Notes under the pieces: model-generated
What the model saw: only the letters and a program-made list of their open reading frames with translations
Database searches by the model: none
What the model was told of the DNA's origin: nothing
Assembly (NCBI GenBank): GCA_002007745.1
Contig: CP019882.1
Location: 3,162,001-3,226,000, forward strand
Reading direction: 5' to 3'
Origin: Mycolicibacterium litorale
GTDB taxonomy: Bacteria; Actinomycetota; Actinomycetes; Mycobacteriales; Mycobacteriaceae
DNA: 64,000 nt
Program-made: the position numbers and the translations under genes
Shown here: one piece after another, positions 25,483-33,780 of the stretch
Layout of the letters: each line of letters begins with the position of its first letter
Numbering within the stretch: the stretch's first letter is position 1

Positions 25483-25965
25483 ATGGCGGGTTGGGATAAC
25501 TTCGCGGTCATCGTCGGCGGGGTCGGTGGCGCGCTCGTTGGCCTGCTGTTCGTGGCGATTTCGATCCATGCCGGGCGGATTGCGGACTCGGCGAGTCTGC
25601 GCCACCGTGCGGGGCAGACCTTGGTGGTGTTCGCCATGCTGCTTCTGGTGGCGGTCGTGCTGTCCGTTCCATCGCAATCCGACCGGGTGGTCGGTGCTGA
25701 ACTGGTGGTGCTGGCGGTGGGGGCGGCAATCCTGCTGATCCGCCTGGACAGGTCGGCCGGGGAGAAAGTGGCGGATAATCCGCTGAGCCGAATCCTGCGC
25801 CAGGTCAACCCCAACGTCACCACGGCCCTCGGTGTCGCGTTGACCGGAGTGCTGTTGCTCACCGGCGTGCAGTGGGCTCCCTACACGCTGCTGCCCACGA
25901 CCTGCGCCGCGATCGTGGGCGGCTTGGCCAGTGCCTACCTACTGTTGACCAGACTCACCGACTGA
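25483..25965 (+). CDS. small integral membrane protein
   Basis: 160 residues. An N-terminal helix (FAVIVGGVGGALVGLLFVAISIHAG) is followed by three or four more (QTLVVFAMLLLVAVVLSV, ELVVLAVGAAILLI, ALGVALTGVLLLTGVQW, AAIVGGLASAYLLLT). RIADSASLRHRAGQTL is a conserved-looking cytoplasmic loop. No catalytic motif. Resembles unnamed membrane proteins common in actinobacteria; function unknown. Start ATG 25483, 39 bases after the DUF167 stop. Confidence 0.78.
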   Translation: MAGWDNFAVIVGGVGGALVGLLFVAISIHAGRIADSASLRHRAGQTLVVFAMLLLVAVVLSVPSQSDRVVGAELVVLAVGAAILLIRLDRSAGEKVADNPLSRILRQVNPNVTTALGVALTGVLLLTGVQWAPYTLLPTTCAAIVGGLASAYLLLTRLTD

Positions 25966-26089
25966 CCGGGTACACCTGCGTGAGCGGCGAACACTGCAGC
26001 GGCCATTCGCGCATCGAGTCAGACATCAGAGCGGGGCGCGGGCATACTTCATCGCGCTCAGTTCTGGCTCGATGCCACCAGTCGCGCTC

Positions 26090-26830
26090 TCAGGCCACCC
26101 CGAGGTAGGCGGCGCGAATGCTGTCGTCGGCCAACAACTCTCGCGCCGGGCCGCTTCGTGTGACCGATCCGGTCTCCAGGATGTAGGCCCGGTCCGAGCG
26201 GCTCAGCGCCTGCTGGGCATTCTGTTCCACCAGCAGCACCGTGGTGCCCTGGGCATTGATCTCGGAGATGATTTTGAAGATCTGCGAGATGATCATCGGC
26301 GCCAGGCCCATCGACGGCTCGTCGAGCAGCAACACCCGTGGCCGGGCCATCAGCGCCCGCCCGATGGCCAGCATCTGCTGTTCCCCGCCGGAGAGGGTTC
26401 CGCCCACCTGGGCGCGACGTTCGGCCAGCCGCGGGAAGGTGTCGAACACCCAATCCAGCCGCTCACGATGCTCGGCCTTGCTAGCGAATTTACGCCCGTA
26501 ACAACCCATTTCGAGGTTCTCGGTCACGCTCATCCCGGGAAACACGCCGCGGCCCTCGGGCGCCTGCACCAAGCCGTCGATGGCACGCTGGTGAGCCTTG
26601 ACCCGGCTGATGTCGCGGCCTTCGAACCACACCGATCCCGACGACAGCGGCCGCAATCCGGAGATGGCACGCATCATCGTCGTCTTGCCCGCACCGTTGG
26701 AGCCCAGCAGGGTGACCAGCTCCCCCTCCCGAACCACGAGCGAAACACCGTGCAGCGCTTCGATTCTGCCGTAGTGCACGACCGCATCGCGCACCTCCAG
26801 CAGGACGGGCTTCTCCTCAGAGCTGGTCAT
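26090..26830 (-). CDS. livF: branched-chain amino-acid ABC transporter ATPase
   Basis: 246 residues from ATG 26830 (MTSSEEKPVLLEVRDAVVHYG). Walker A LLGSNGAGKTTMMRAISG; the LivF-type Q-loop region VQAPEGRGVFPGMSVTENLEMG; signature LSGGEQQMLAIGRALM; Walker B VLLLDEPSMGLAP; switch H replaced by Q in LLVEQNAQQAL, as is usual in LivF. Last gene of livKHMGF; its ATG overlaps livG by 14 bases. Provides energy for uptake of branched-chain amino acids or related compounds. Confidence 0.95.
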   Translation of the reverse strand: MTSSEEKPVLLEVRDAVVHYGRIEALHGVSLVVREGELVTLLGSNGAGKTTMMRAISGLRPLSSGSVWFEGRDISRVKAHQRAIDGLVQAPEGRGVFPGMSVTENLEMGCYGRKFASKAEHRERLDWVFDTFPRLAERRAQVGGTLSGGEQQMLAIGRALMARPRVLLLDEPSMGLAPMIISQIFKIISEINAQGTTVLLVEQNAQQALSRSDRAYILETGSVTRSGPARELLADDSIRAAYLGVA

Positions 26831-27647
26831 CGGGCACTCCCAGGTAGGCGGCGATGACAGCGGGGTCCTCGCGAATCTCGGCGGGCAGGCCATCGGCGAT
26901 CTTGCGGCCGAACTCCAGCACCACGATCCGGTCGGTGACACCCATGACCAGGCGCATGTCGTGCTCGATCAACAGCACGGTGTAACCGTCGTCGCGGATG
27001 GCGCGGATCAGGTCGATCAGAGCCGCCTTCTCGCTGGGGTTGAAACCGGCGGCCGGCTCGTCGAGGCACAGCAGTTTCGGCTCGGTGGCCAATGCGCGGG
27101 CGATCTCCAGCCGGCGCTGGTCACCGTAGGGCAGATTCTTGGCCTTCTCCTCGCCACGGTGCGCGATCCCGACGAATTGCAGAAGCGCGGCGGCCTTCTC
27201 GATGGCCGTGCGTTCTTCGCGACGATGCCGCGAGGTGCGCACCAGCGCACCCGGCACCGAGGTCTTGTGCCGCGCGTCGGTGCCGACGATCACGTTCTCC
27301 AAGGCCGTCATCTCACCCCAGAGCCGGATGTTCTGGAAGGTCCGAGCGATGCCGCGGCGGGTGATCTGGTGCCGCTTGATACGACCCAGCGGCGCCCCGT
27401 CGAAGGTAACCGAGCCGGCGCTGGGCCGGTACACCCCGGTGATGGCGTTGAAGCAGGTGGTCTTGCCCGCCCCGTTCGGGCCGATCAGACCGAGGATCTC
27501 GCCCCGCTTGATGGAGAAGCTCACCGAGTCCAGCGCGGTCAGGCCGCCGAACTTGACCGTCAGGTCCTTGGTCTCCAACAGGGTCTCGCCCTCGGCAGCG
27601 TTGACATCGCGGTGCAGGGCGGCCAGTTCCTCGTCAATCTCGGTCAT
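26817..27647 (-). CDS. livG: branched-chain amino-acid ABC transporter ATPase
   Basis: 276 residues. A 20-residue N-terminal extension precedes LLETKDLTVKFGGLTALDSVSF. Walker A GLIGPNGAGKTTCFNAITG; the LivG-specific QITRRGIARTFQNIRLW; a signature region YGDQRRLEIARAL without the usual LSGG (here LPYGDQ, typical for LivG); Walker B KLLCLDEPAAGFNPSE; switch LLIEHDMRLVM. Overlaps livM by 4 bases. Forms the nucleotide-binding heterodimer with LivF. Confidence 0.95.
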   Translation of the reverse strand: MTEIDEELAALHRDVNAAEGETLLETKDLTVKFGGLTALDSVSFSIKRGEILGLIGPNGAGKTTCFNAITGVYRPSAGSVTFDGAPLGRIKRHQITRRGIARTFQNIRLWGEMTALENVIVGTDARHKTSVPGALVRTSRHRREERTAIEKAAALLQFVGIAHRGEEKAKNLPYGDQRRLEIARALATEPKLLCLDEPAAGFNPSEKAALIDLIRAIRDDGYTVLLIEHDMRLVMGVTDRIVVLEFGRKIADGLPAEIREDPAVIAAYLGVPDDQL

Positions 27648-28840
27648 GCCGCCGCCTTGGTGTCGTCGGCGCGGCTCAACAACTTTCGCGCGGACTTGCC
27701 GTAGGTCAACAACTGTTGGCGCACCGGGAACAGGCCCTGCGGGCGGAAAATCATCAACACCACCAGCGCCAGACCGAAGAACAGATACTTCAGGTCACCG
27801 AGATTGATGCCGAGGAATTCCACCCCCAGCAACCGGTTCGGCAGGTAGACGATGATGAATGCACCGAAGACGACGCCCAGCTTGTTGCCCTGCCCGCCCA
27901 GCACGACCGCGCACAGGAACAGCATCGAATTGATGATGTTGAACGTCGGCGGGGCGACGTACTGCACCTGGCCGGCATACAGCGCGCCGGACAGCCCGCC
28001 GATGGCGGCACCGATGACGAACGCCCACAGTTTGAAGCGGAAGGTGTTGACACCCATCACTTCTGCGGCGTCCTCGTCCTCCCGGATCGCGACCCACGCC
28101 CGGCCGACCCGGCTGCGTTCGAGGTTGCCGACCAGCAACAGGATGCCCACCATAAGGACCAGACCGAGCCAGAACCACCAGGTGCCGTAGTTCGCGGTGC
28201 CGGTCGAGTTGCCGCTGGAGAACACCCCTTCGGGATACTTCGCGGTCTCCACGACGTGCGGGTAGGCGATCTGGTTGAGTCCGCGTGATCCGTTGGTCAC
28301 CCCGGCGAGGTTGTCGGCCAACAGCCGGATGATCTCGCCGAACCCCAGGGTGACGATGGCCAGGTAGTCGCCCCGCAGCCGCAAGGTGGGGATGCCGAGG
28401 ATCAGCCCGGCCATCGCGGTCGCCGCCATGGCGATCGGCACGCAGGACAGCCAGGCCCATTTCTCGCCGAACAGACCGCTGGACCCCAACCGGTTCCACG
28501 GGCTGTCCGGACTGGTGAGCAATGCAACGGTGTAGGCGCCCACGGCGTAGAAGCCGACGTAACCCAGGTCGAGCAGGCCGGCTTGGCCGACCACCACATT
28601 GAGCCCGATGGCGATGATTGCGACCATGGCGAACTGCGCCATGGTGCCGCCGAAGCTGATGCCGGGGGTGTCCAGGAAGGGTGGCGGGAACAACGGCAAC
28701 AGCGCCAGCAAGCCGAAGCCCAGCACACCGAAGCCCCATTTCTGCACCCGGCTCAGACCCGACCACCACTGCCGCAACCCGTCGCCGGGAGCCAGCAGCC
28801 GGTCAGACCTCTTCGTCGGCGTTGCTCGCTGGTGGCTCAT
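27644..28840 (-). CDS. livM: branched-chain amino-acid ABC transporter permease
   Basis: 398 residues from ATG 28840 (MSHQRATPTKRSDRLLAP); the longer frame up to 29767 is livH read out of frame. Nine or ten hydrophobic helices. The LivM core IAIGLNVVVGQAGLLDLGYVGFYAVGAY is clear, with the coupling loop GNLERSRVGRAWVAIREDEDAAEVMGVN that contacts the ATPase. A cytoplasmic tail ends SARKLLSRADDTKAAA. Start overlaps livH by 4 bases (ATGA). Confidence 0.95.
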   Translation of the reverse strand: MSHQRATPTKRSDRLLAPGDGLRQWWSGLSRVQKWGFGVLGFGLLALLPLFPPPFLDTPGISFGGTMAQFAMVAIIAIGLNVVVGQAGLLDLGYVGFYAVGAYTVALLTSPDSPWNRLGSSGLFGEKWAWLSCVPIAMAATAMAGLILGIPTLRLRGDYLAIVTLGFGEIIRLLADNLAGVTNGSRGLNQIAYPHVVETAKYPEGVFSSGNSTGTANYGTWWFWLGLVLMVGILLLVGNLERSRVGRAWVAIREDEDAAEVMGVNTFRFKLWAFVIGAAIGGLSGALYAGQVQYVAPPTFNIINSMLFLCAVVLGGQGNKLGVVFGAFIIVYLPNRLLGVEFLGINLGDLKYLFFGLALVVLMIFRPQGLFPVRQQLLTYGKSARKLLSRADDTKAAA

Positions 28841-29874
28841 GCGCGCGCCTTCCCCAAGCTTTCCCCGAGTATCCCGGTCGGCCTGACCAGCAGCACCAGC
28901 ACGAGCAGGACGAAGGCGACCACGTCGCGCCACTGGGTGCCGAACACCGCCTGGCCGTAGTTCTCCATGATGCCCAGGATGAGGCCGCCCAGCAGCGCCC
29001 CGCGCAGGTTGCCGATACCGCCGAGCACCGCCGCGGAGAACGCCTTGATGCCCAGCAGGAAGCCGCCCGAGTAGATGATGCCCTGCGGCACCTTGATGGT
29101 GTAGAGCAGCGCGGCGGCACCGGCCAACAGACCACCGATCAGGAACGTCGTCATGATGATTCGTTCCCGGGATACCCCCATCAGGGTCGCCGTAGTCGGA
29201 TCCTGGGCGACCGCTCGGATGCCGCGGCCGAACTTCGTGCGATTGATCGCGATGTCGGTGAGCACCGCCAGTACCAGCGCCGCGGCCACGATCACCAACG
29301 TCACGTTGGAGACGGTCGCACCGAAGAAATGGAACTGGGTCTTGGGTTGCACCAGGATGATCGGCTGCTGGGCGTTGCTGCCGCCGTAATCCTTGATGAT
29401 CTTGGGCAGCACGAAATGCACGAATTCCTGCAGCACGAACGACATGCCGATCGCGGTGATCAGGAAGGTCAACGGGCGGGCATTGCGCCTGCGCAGCGGG
29501 CGGTAGGCCACTGCCTCCAAACCGATTGCGGCCGAGCCCGATACCAGCATCGCGAACAGCATGGCGACACCCAGATAGAACACCGTCAGCAGAACGCCCT
29601 TGTTGTACGCGTTCCCGCTCGGGGCGAAGCCCAGGATCATCTCCAGGCAGAAGTAGGCACCGAACATGCCCAGCATGAAGATCTCGGAGTGCGCGAAGTT
29701 GATCAGCCGCAGCACACCGAAGACCAGGGTGTAACCGACCGCGACCAGGGCGTAGATCGCCCCCCAAGATAATCCATCGATGGTCAACTGCCAGAAGCCA
29801 ACTCGCAGGTTTTCAATGTTGAAACCGATATCACCGGCGAGGCAGGTGTACTGGCTGAGGCACTCCTGGATCAT
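28837..29874 (-). CDS. livH: branched-chain amino-acid ABC transporter permease
   Basis: 345 residues. MIQECLSQYTCLAGDIGFNIENLRVGFWQLTIDGL precedes the LivH core SWGAIYALVAVGYTLVFGVLRLINFAHSEIFMLG. The coupling loop is YRPLRRRNARPLTFLITAIGMSF, followed by GRGIRAVAQDPTTATLMGVSRERII. Partners LivM. The 80-base gap after the binding-protein gene holds a terminator-like hairpin, which probably sets a lower level for the membrane parts. Confidence 0.95.
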   Translation of the reverse strand: MIQECLSQYTCLAGDIGFNIENLRVGFWQLTIDGLSWGAIYALVAVGYTLVFGVLRLINFAHSEIFMLGMFGAYFCLEMILGFAPSGNAYNKGVLLTVFYLGVAMLFAMLVSGSAAIGLEAVAYRPLRRRNARPLTFLITAIGMSFVLQEFVHFVLPKIIKDYGGSNAQQPIILVQPKTQFHFFGATVSNVTLVIVAAALVLAVLTDIAINRTKFGRGIRAVAQDPTTATLMGVSRERIIMTTFLIGGLLAGAAALLYTIKVPQGIIYSGGFLLGIKAFSAAVLGGIGNLRGALLGGLILGIMENYGQAVFGTQWRDVVAFVLLVLVLLVRPTGILGESLGKARA

Positions 29875-29911
29875 CTGGGGGCGGACTCCTAACGAACTGT
29901 CGTAAACGAGA

Positions 29912-29942
29912 ACGCGTCCGAGCCTGATGGTCCCGGACGCGT
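29912..29942 (-). terminator. attenuating hairpin between livK and livH
   Basis: Stem ACGCGTCCG (29912-29920) pairs with CGGACGCGT (29934-29942), extended by GAG/CTC across a one-base bulge. It follows the binding-protein stop by 12 bases. No T run. Likely a partial terminator giving more binding protein than permease. Confidence 0.6.
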
Positions 29943-29954
29943 CTCGCGTACTGG

Positions 29955-31169
29955 CTATTGAACCTTGTAGATCCAGATCAGGGTGGTGGTGAGCTCACCC
30001 TTGTCGGTCCACTGGTATTTACGGGCGACGCCCTGGCCGTTGTAGTTCTTGACGAAGTCCAGCAGCGCGGGCCGGGTGATGGCACCCGAGTCTATGCCCT
30101 TGAGCAACACCGTGCCGAGGTCGTAACCCTCGGTGCTGTAGGTGCCGGGAGCCTGCCCGAACTTCTTGGTGTACTCGTCGGCGAAGCTACCGGTGGCCGG
30201 GCCGCACGGGCAGGACAGGATCGCGTCCTTGGAGGCCTGGCCGGCCTGCTTGACGAATTCCGGATCCTTGGTGCCGTCGGCGCTGACGAACTTGCCGGTG
30301 AAGCCGCCGTCGCGCAGCTGCTGGACGAACGGCGCCGCCTCGGCGTAGTAGCCGCTGTAGAACACCGAGTCCGGCGACTGTCCCTTGACCTGGGTCACCG
30401 CGGCAGAGAAGTCCTTGTCGCCCTTCTTGACCGAGATGTTGCACTCCGAGTCGGCCACCGGGCCGAGGGTCTCGCGGACCGCCTGGGCCAGGCCGACACC
30501 GTAGTCGGTGCTGTCGTCGACGACGCAGATCTTCTTGTCGCCCAGGGTGTTCTTCAGGTAGTTGGCGACCGACGGGCCTTGCACACCGTCGTTGGCCAGA
30601 CCCCGGAAGAAGGTCTTCCAGCCCTGTTCCGACAGCGTGACGTTAGTGGCCGACGCGGTGGCCGCGACCAGGCCGGCCTGATCGAAGACGCCGCCGGTGG
30701 CCTTGGTCTCGCCGGAGAAGGCCGGACCGACCAGGCCGATGGTGAAGGCGTCGTCGACGATCTGCGGTGCGATCGCGGTGGCCTTCTGCGGGTCACCCTC
30801 GGTGTCGAAGGGCTTGAGCTGAACCTGGCAGCCGGGGTTGGCCGCGTTGTGCTTGTCGATGGCCAGTTGCACGCCGTTCTTGATGTTGATGCCCAGCGCG
30901 GCGTCGGGGCCGTTGAGGGCGCCCGCCATCGCGATCGACACCGGCGGGCACGACGCCTTGCCGTCGCCGGCCGGATCGGCCGGGGTGGCACCCGCGTCCG
31001 GCTTGACCTCCGCGCCGTTCTGGTCAATCTGAACCTGCTCGACGATCTTCAGATCGCTCTGGGCGGCGTTGTCGTTCGACGACGACTGCTTGCTGCAGCC
31101 GGCGATGCCCAGCACCGCCAGCGCCACCGAACTGACGACGATTACACTCCGTGCCGCGGGTCCGCGCAC
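29955..31169 (-). CDS. livK: branched-chain amino-acid-type ABC substrate-binding lipoprotein
   Basis: 404 residues. Lipoprotein signal peptide with lipobox LGIAGC (Cys 25), then a Ser/Asn/Asp linker. The periplasmic-binding fold type I (Leu/Ile/Val class) begins CPPVSIAMAGALNGPDAALGINIKNGVQLAIDKHN. ALGINIKNG, GLVGPAFSGETKA, KICVVDDSTDYGVGLAQ and FYSGYYAEAAPFVQQL match LivJ/LivK-type proteins. It heads the transporter operon and decides substrate choice, which cannot be read from sequence. About 200 bases upstream separate it from pdtaR on the same strand. Confidence 0.92.
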   Translation of the reverse strand: MRGPAARSVIVVSSVALAVLGIAGCSKQSSSNDNAAQSDLKIVEQVQIDQNGAEVKPDAGATPADPAGDGKASCPPVSIAMAGALNGPDAALGINIKNGVQLAIDKHNAANPGCQVQLKPFDTEGDPQKATAIAPQIVDDAFTIGLVGPAFSGETKATGGVFDQAGLVAATASATNVTLSEQGWKTFFRGLANDGVQGPSVANYLKNTLGDKKICVVDDSTDYGVGLAQAVRETLGPVADSECNISVKKGDKDFSAAVTQVKGQSPDSVFYSGYYAEAAPFVQQLRDGGFTGKFVSADGTKDPEFVKQAGQASKDAILSCPCGPATGSFADEYTKKFGQAPGTYSTEGYDLGTVLLKGIDSGAITRPALLDFVKNYNGQGVARKYQWTDKGELTTTLIWIYKVQ

Positions 31170-31369
31170 AGTTCACCTCCGGGTCGGTTGTTCATTCGGC
31201 GTCAACCCCACAGACCGGCACCCGATCCGACCGTCGACACTGCGGTTGAACATAGTCAACCCGTGCCCGCAGCGCGTGATCTTGGCCAACGCCTGGCCGT
31301 GAGCATATGCCGATACGCGGCAAACGGCGCGGTCAGAGGAAACGCTCCGTTAACCACGCCGCCGAATCA

Positions 31370-31999
31370 TCAGTTCGAGGGCGTGGCGTCCTTGGGCGTG
31401 TCGAGCGTCTCGAGCACCACCTCGGCGACCCGCTTCATGGTGGTCCGCCGATCCATCGCGGCCCGCTGAATCCACTTGAACGCCTCCGGCTCGGTCATCC
31501 CCTGCTTGGTCTGCAGCAGACCCTTCGCCCGCTCCACCAGCTTGCGGGTCTCCAACCGGTCGGAGAGTCCGGCGACTTCGCGCTCGAGTTCGGTGATCTC
31601 ACTGAACCGGCTGACGGCGACCTCGATGGCCGGGATCAGATCGGTGATGGAGAACGGCTTGACCAGGTAGGCCATCGCGCCGGCGTCGCGGGCCTTCTCC
31701 ACCAGGTCGCGCTGGCTGAAGGCGGTCAGCACCACGATGGGCGCAATGCGCTTCCTGGCGATCTCGGCGGCGGCGTCGATCCCGTCGCGGCGCGGCATCT
31801 TGACGTCCATGATCACCAGGTCGGGGCGCAGCTCTTCGGCCAGCTCGACGGCCTCCTGTCCGTCGCCGGCCTCCCCGACCACGTCGTAGCCCTCCTCGCG
31901 GAGCATCTCGGCCAGATCGAGCCGAATCAACGCCTCGTCCTCGGCGATCAGGACTCGGCGGGCTGGGCGGTCTTGCGCGTCGGTGGTAGACCCGGTCAT
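31370..31999 (-). CDS. pdtaR: ANTAR-domain response regulator PdtaR
   Basis: 209 residues from ATG 31999 (MTGSTTDAQDRPARR). Receiver domain: VLIAEDEALIRLDLAEML, phospho-acceptor Asp in LVIMDVKMPRRDGID, Thr in VVLTAFSQRD and Lys in YLVKPFSITDL. Then a coiled-coil linker and an ANTAR RNA-binding domain (RKLVERAKGLLQTKQGMTEPEAFKWIQRAAMDRRTTMKRVAEVVL). Orthologue of Rv1626, the partner of sensor kinase PdtaS. ANTAR proteins act by binding terminator or anti-terminator RNA. The kinase gene is elsewhere, as in M. tuberculosis. Extension to 32083 is rejected. Confidence 0.96.
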   Translation of the reverse strand: MTGSTTDAQDRPARRVLIAEDEALIRLDLAEMLREEGYDVVGEAGDGQEAVELAEELRPDLVIMDVKMPRRDGIDAAAEIARKRIAPIVVLTAFSQRDLVEKARDAGAMAYLVKPFSITDLIPAIEVAVSRFSEITELEREVAGLSDRLETRKLVERAKGLLQTKQGMTEPEAFKWIQRAAMDRRTTMKRVAEVVLETLDTPKDATPSN

Positions 32000-32114
32000 G
32001 ACCCCATTGTCGCGTGGCCTGCGCCAAACAGCGACCTCGGGGCGCGCGGGCCTCCCACCCGACGGCCCCGCGACGGCCATCAACTATGGTGGAACACCGC
32101 CGCAGCGGCGGCGC

Positions 32115-32191
32115 GCCCTCGTATCCCAACTGGCAGAGGAAACGGATTCAAAACCCGTGCAGTGTGAGTTCGAATCTCACCGAGGGCACCA
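32115..32191 (+). tRNA. tRNA-Leu (CAA) with short variable loop
   Basis: Acceptor GCCCTCG pairs perfectly with CGAGGGC. Discriminator A and CCA are encoded. Anticodon loop TTCAAAA gives anticodon CAA (Leu, UUG codon); T arm GTGAG-TTCGAAT-CTCAC. The variable loop is only 5 bases, although leucine tRNAs are normally class II with a long variable arm. The anticodon stem has an A-C mismatch next to the loop. Confidence 0.88.
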
Positions 32192-32224
32192 CAAAGGCCA
32201 TCGATTGACACCCCGATTGAAGCG

Positions 32225-32974
32225 ATGAACGCCATCGACATCACCGTCGCCGCCCTGACCGTTGCGGCCGCGGTTCTCATCGCGACCGCGCTGGCGCGGC
32301 GGGGCCGGCCGGGGTTGATCCTGTTGGCCGCGGGATTGCTGAGCCTGCTGGTGGTCCTGGCCCTGGAGATCAATTCCGGGTGGATGACAGCGCTCGACAC
32401 CTCGGTGTGGAACTGGTTCGAGGCACGCTGGTCACACCGGGGTCAGGGTGACTCCCGGGGCATTTTCGCCTACATCGGCCGGCCGGTGCACGTCGCGGTC
32501 GCCGGCGCGGTCAGCGGGTGCCTGCTCGCGTTCCGGGCCCGATCGGTGGTGCCTGCGCTCCTGGTCACCGGAACGGTCGGGGCGGGCGCGGCCGGTGAGC
32601 AGACCCTCAAGGCCCTGGTCGGTCGGACACCGGCGAATCTCCGTGAGTTGGGCAGCTGGCGGCTGGTTCACGACTACGCGCATTCCTTTCCGTCGGGTCA
32701 TGTCACCGGGGCTGCCACCTTGCTCGGGACGACCGCGGTGGTGGCGGTGGCCGGCCGCCGCCCGGCGGTGCGGGCGGCCGCGGCCGCGCTGGCCGTGACC
32801 GGCGTCGCCTTCGTGGCGTTTCTCGCCCTCTACGTGCGCGCGCACATTTTCACCGACGTCGTCGGCGGGATGGTCCTCGGTGGGGCGCTGGTGGCTTTGG
32901 CGGCCGCCGCACTCGGCTGGGCACAGCGGGCCGGTAAACGCCGAAACGCCCCGCATTCGCCCTATAGAGGGTGA
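32225..32974 (+). CDS. PAP2-family membrane phosphatase
   Basis: 249 residues with five or six hydrophobic segments. The three phosphatase motifs are present: KALVGRTPANL (K-x6-RP-like), HSFPSGHVTGA (PSGH) and YVRAHIFTDVVGG (S/R-x5-H-x3-D). Such enzymes dephosphorylate lipid phosphates, for example undecaprenyl pyrophosphate, at the membrane. The second-to-last residue of motif 1 is Thr-Pro rather than Arg-Pro (GRTP), a common variant. It begins 33 bases after the tRNA-Leu. Confidence 0.87.
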   Translation: MNAIDITVAALTVAAAVLIATALARRGRPGLILLAAGLLSLLVVLALEINSGWMTALDTSVWNWFEARWSHRGQGDSRGIFAYIGRPVHVAVAGAVSGCLLAFRARSVVPALLVTGTVGAGAAGEQTLKALVGRTPANLRELGSWRLVHDYAHSFPSGHVTGAATLLGTTAVVAVAGRRPAVRAAAAALAVTGVAFVAFLALYVRAHIFTDVVGGMVLGGALVALAAAALGWAQRAGKRRNAPHSPYRG

Positions 32975-33024
32975 ACCGCGTGTCGCTCCTGCCGCGGCCG
33001 ACCCGCCACCCAACGAGTCCGTCG

Positions 33025-33684
33025 TCAGCGGCGATAGCCGGGCAGGTTCTCGCCGAGTTCGGCGAACAGGGCCTGATTCAGCCGGAAGGCGGTCCTCACC
33101 TCGTCGACCACCCGATTGACGTCGTGGGCGTCCAGACCCAGCCCGTCCAGGCGAGCCCGGTAGTCGTCCTTGTAGGGCTTCGTCCGCACGGGGAACTCGT
33201 AGAGCGCCAGCCCCGCCCCGTCGAGGCCGAAGGTGCGGTCCAGGATGCGCCCGATCGCCTGGCCGCCGGACAGGTCACCCAGGTAGCGGGTGTAGTGATG
33301 GGCGAGCAGATCGCCACCCCAGGTCAGACCGGCCACTCGGTCGCAATACGCTTGCGCGGCAGGCGATTCCACGACACGGAGAGCGTCAGGTGCCCAGTGG
33401 TCGAGGTCGGCGTCGATGGCCGCGAGCCGCTCCAGTGCCGGGTCGTAGACGGCGGCGACCAGCTGGTCGTCGCGCCGGGCGCGCACGGCGTCCTCGATTG
33501 CGGCGTAGACCATGCGTAACCGAAGCAGGTAGTCGGCGTAGCCACGCGCGTTGACGTTGCCGTCGAGGAGCTCGGCGACGAACGACGCCTGCTCGGCGGC
33601 CTCGTGGTCGTCGGCCGACCCCACGCGCATCGCGGCGGACAATGACGTGGCGGCCTCGGGCGTCGGCTGGGCGCTGATGGGCAT
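33025..33684 (-). CDS. heme oxygenase, HO-1 (biliverdin-producing) type
   Basis: 219 residues. The proximal His is H27 in SADDHEAAEQASFV. The distal helix is YTRYLGDLSGGQAIGRIL with the Gly-rich kink. FRLNQALFAELGENL lies near the C-terminus. This is the canonical HO fold, not the MhuD type that mycobacteria are known for. It opens heme with O2 and reductant, releasing iron, and is used for heme iron acquisition. A tetR gene lies directly upstream on the same strand, and two operator copies lie in the 96-base gap. Confidence 0.95.
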   Translation of the reverse strand: MPISAQPTPEAATSLSAAMRVGSADDHEAAEQASFVAELLDGNVNARGYADYLLRLRMVYAAIEDAVRARRDDQLVAAVYDPALERLAAIDADLDHWAPDALRVVESPAAQAYCDRVAGLTWGGDLLAHHYTRYLGDLSGGQAIGRILDRTFGLDGAGLALYEFPVRTKPYKDDYRARLDGLGLDAHDVNRVVDEVRTAFRLNQALFAELGENLPGYRR

Positions 33685-33708
33685 GATGGGCTCCGTGTCG
33701 CAGGGATG

Positions 33709-33751
33709 TTCCTGACAGCCAGTCAGAATGATACTGACGAGCTGTCAGGAA
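33709..33751. promoter_or_regulatory. double TetR operator upstream of heme oxygenase
   Basis: Two 15-bp palindromes of form CTGAC-N5-GTCAG occur at 33712-33726 and 33734-33748, with centres 22 bases apart. The outer flanks also match: TTCCTGACAGC (33709-33719) is the exact inverted repeat of GCTGTCAGGAA (33741-33751). It lies 25-67 bases before the heme-oxygenase start, in the promoter zone. Confidence 0.75.
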
Positions 33752-33780
33752 ACTAACACGTAGCCGAGAGTTTGTGGGGG

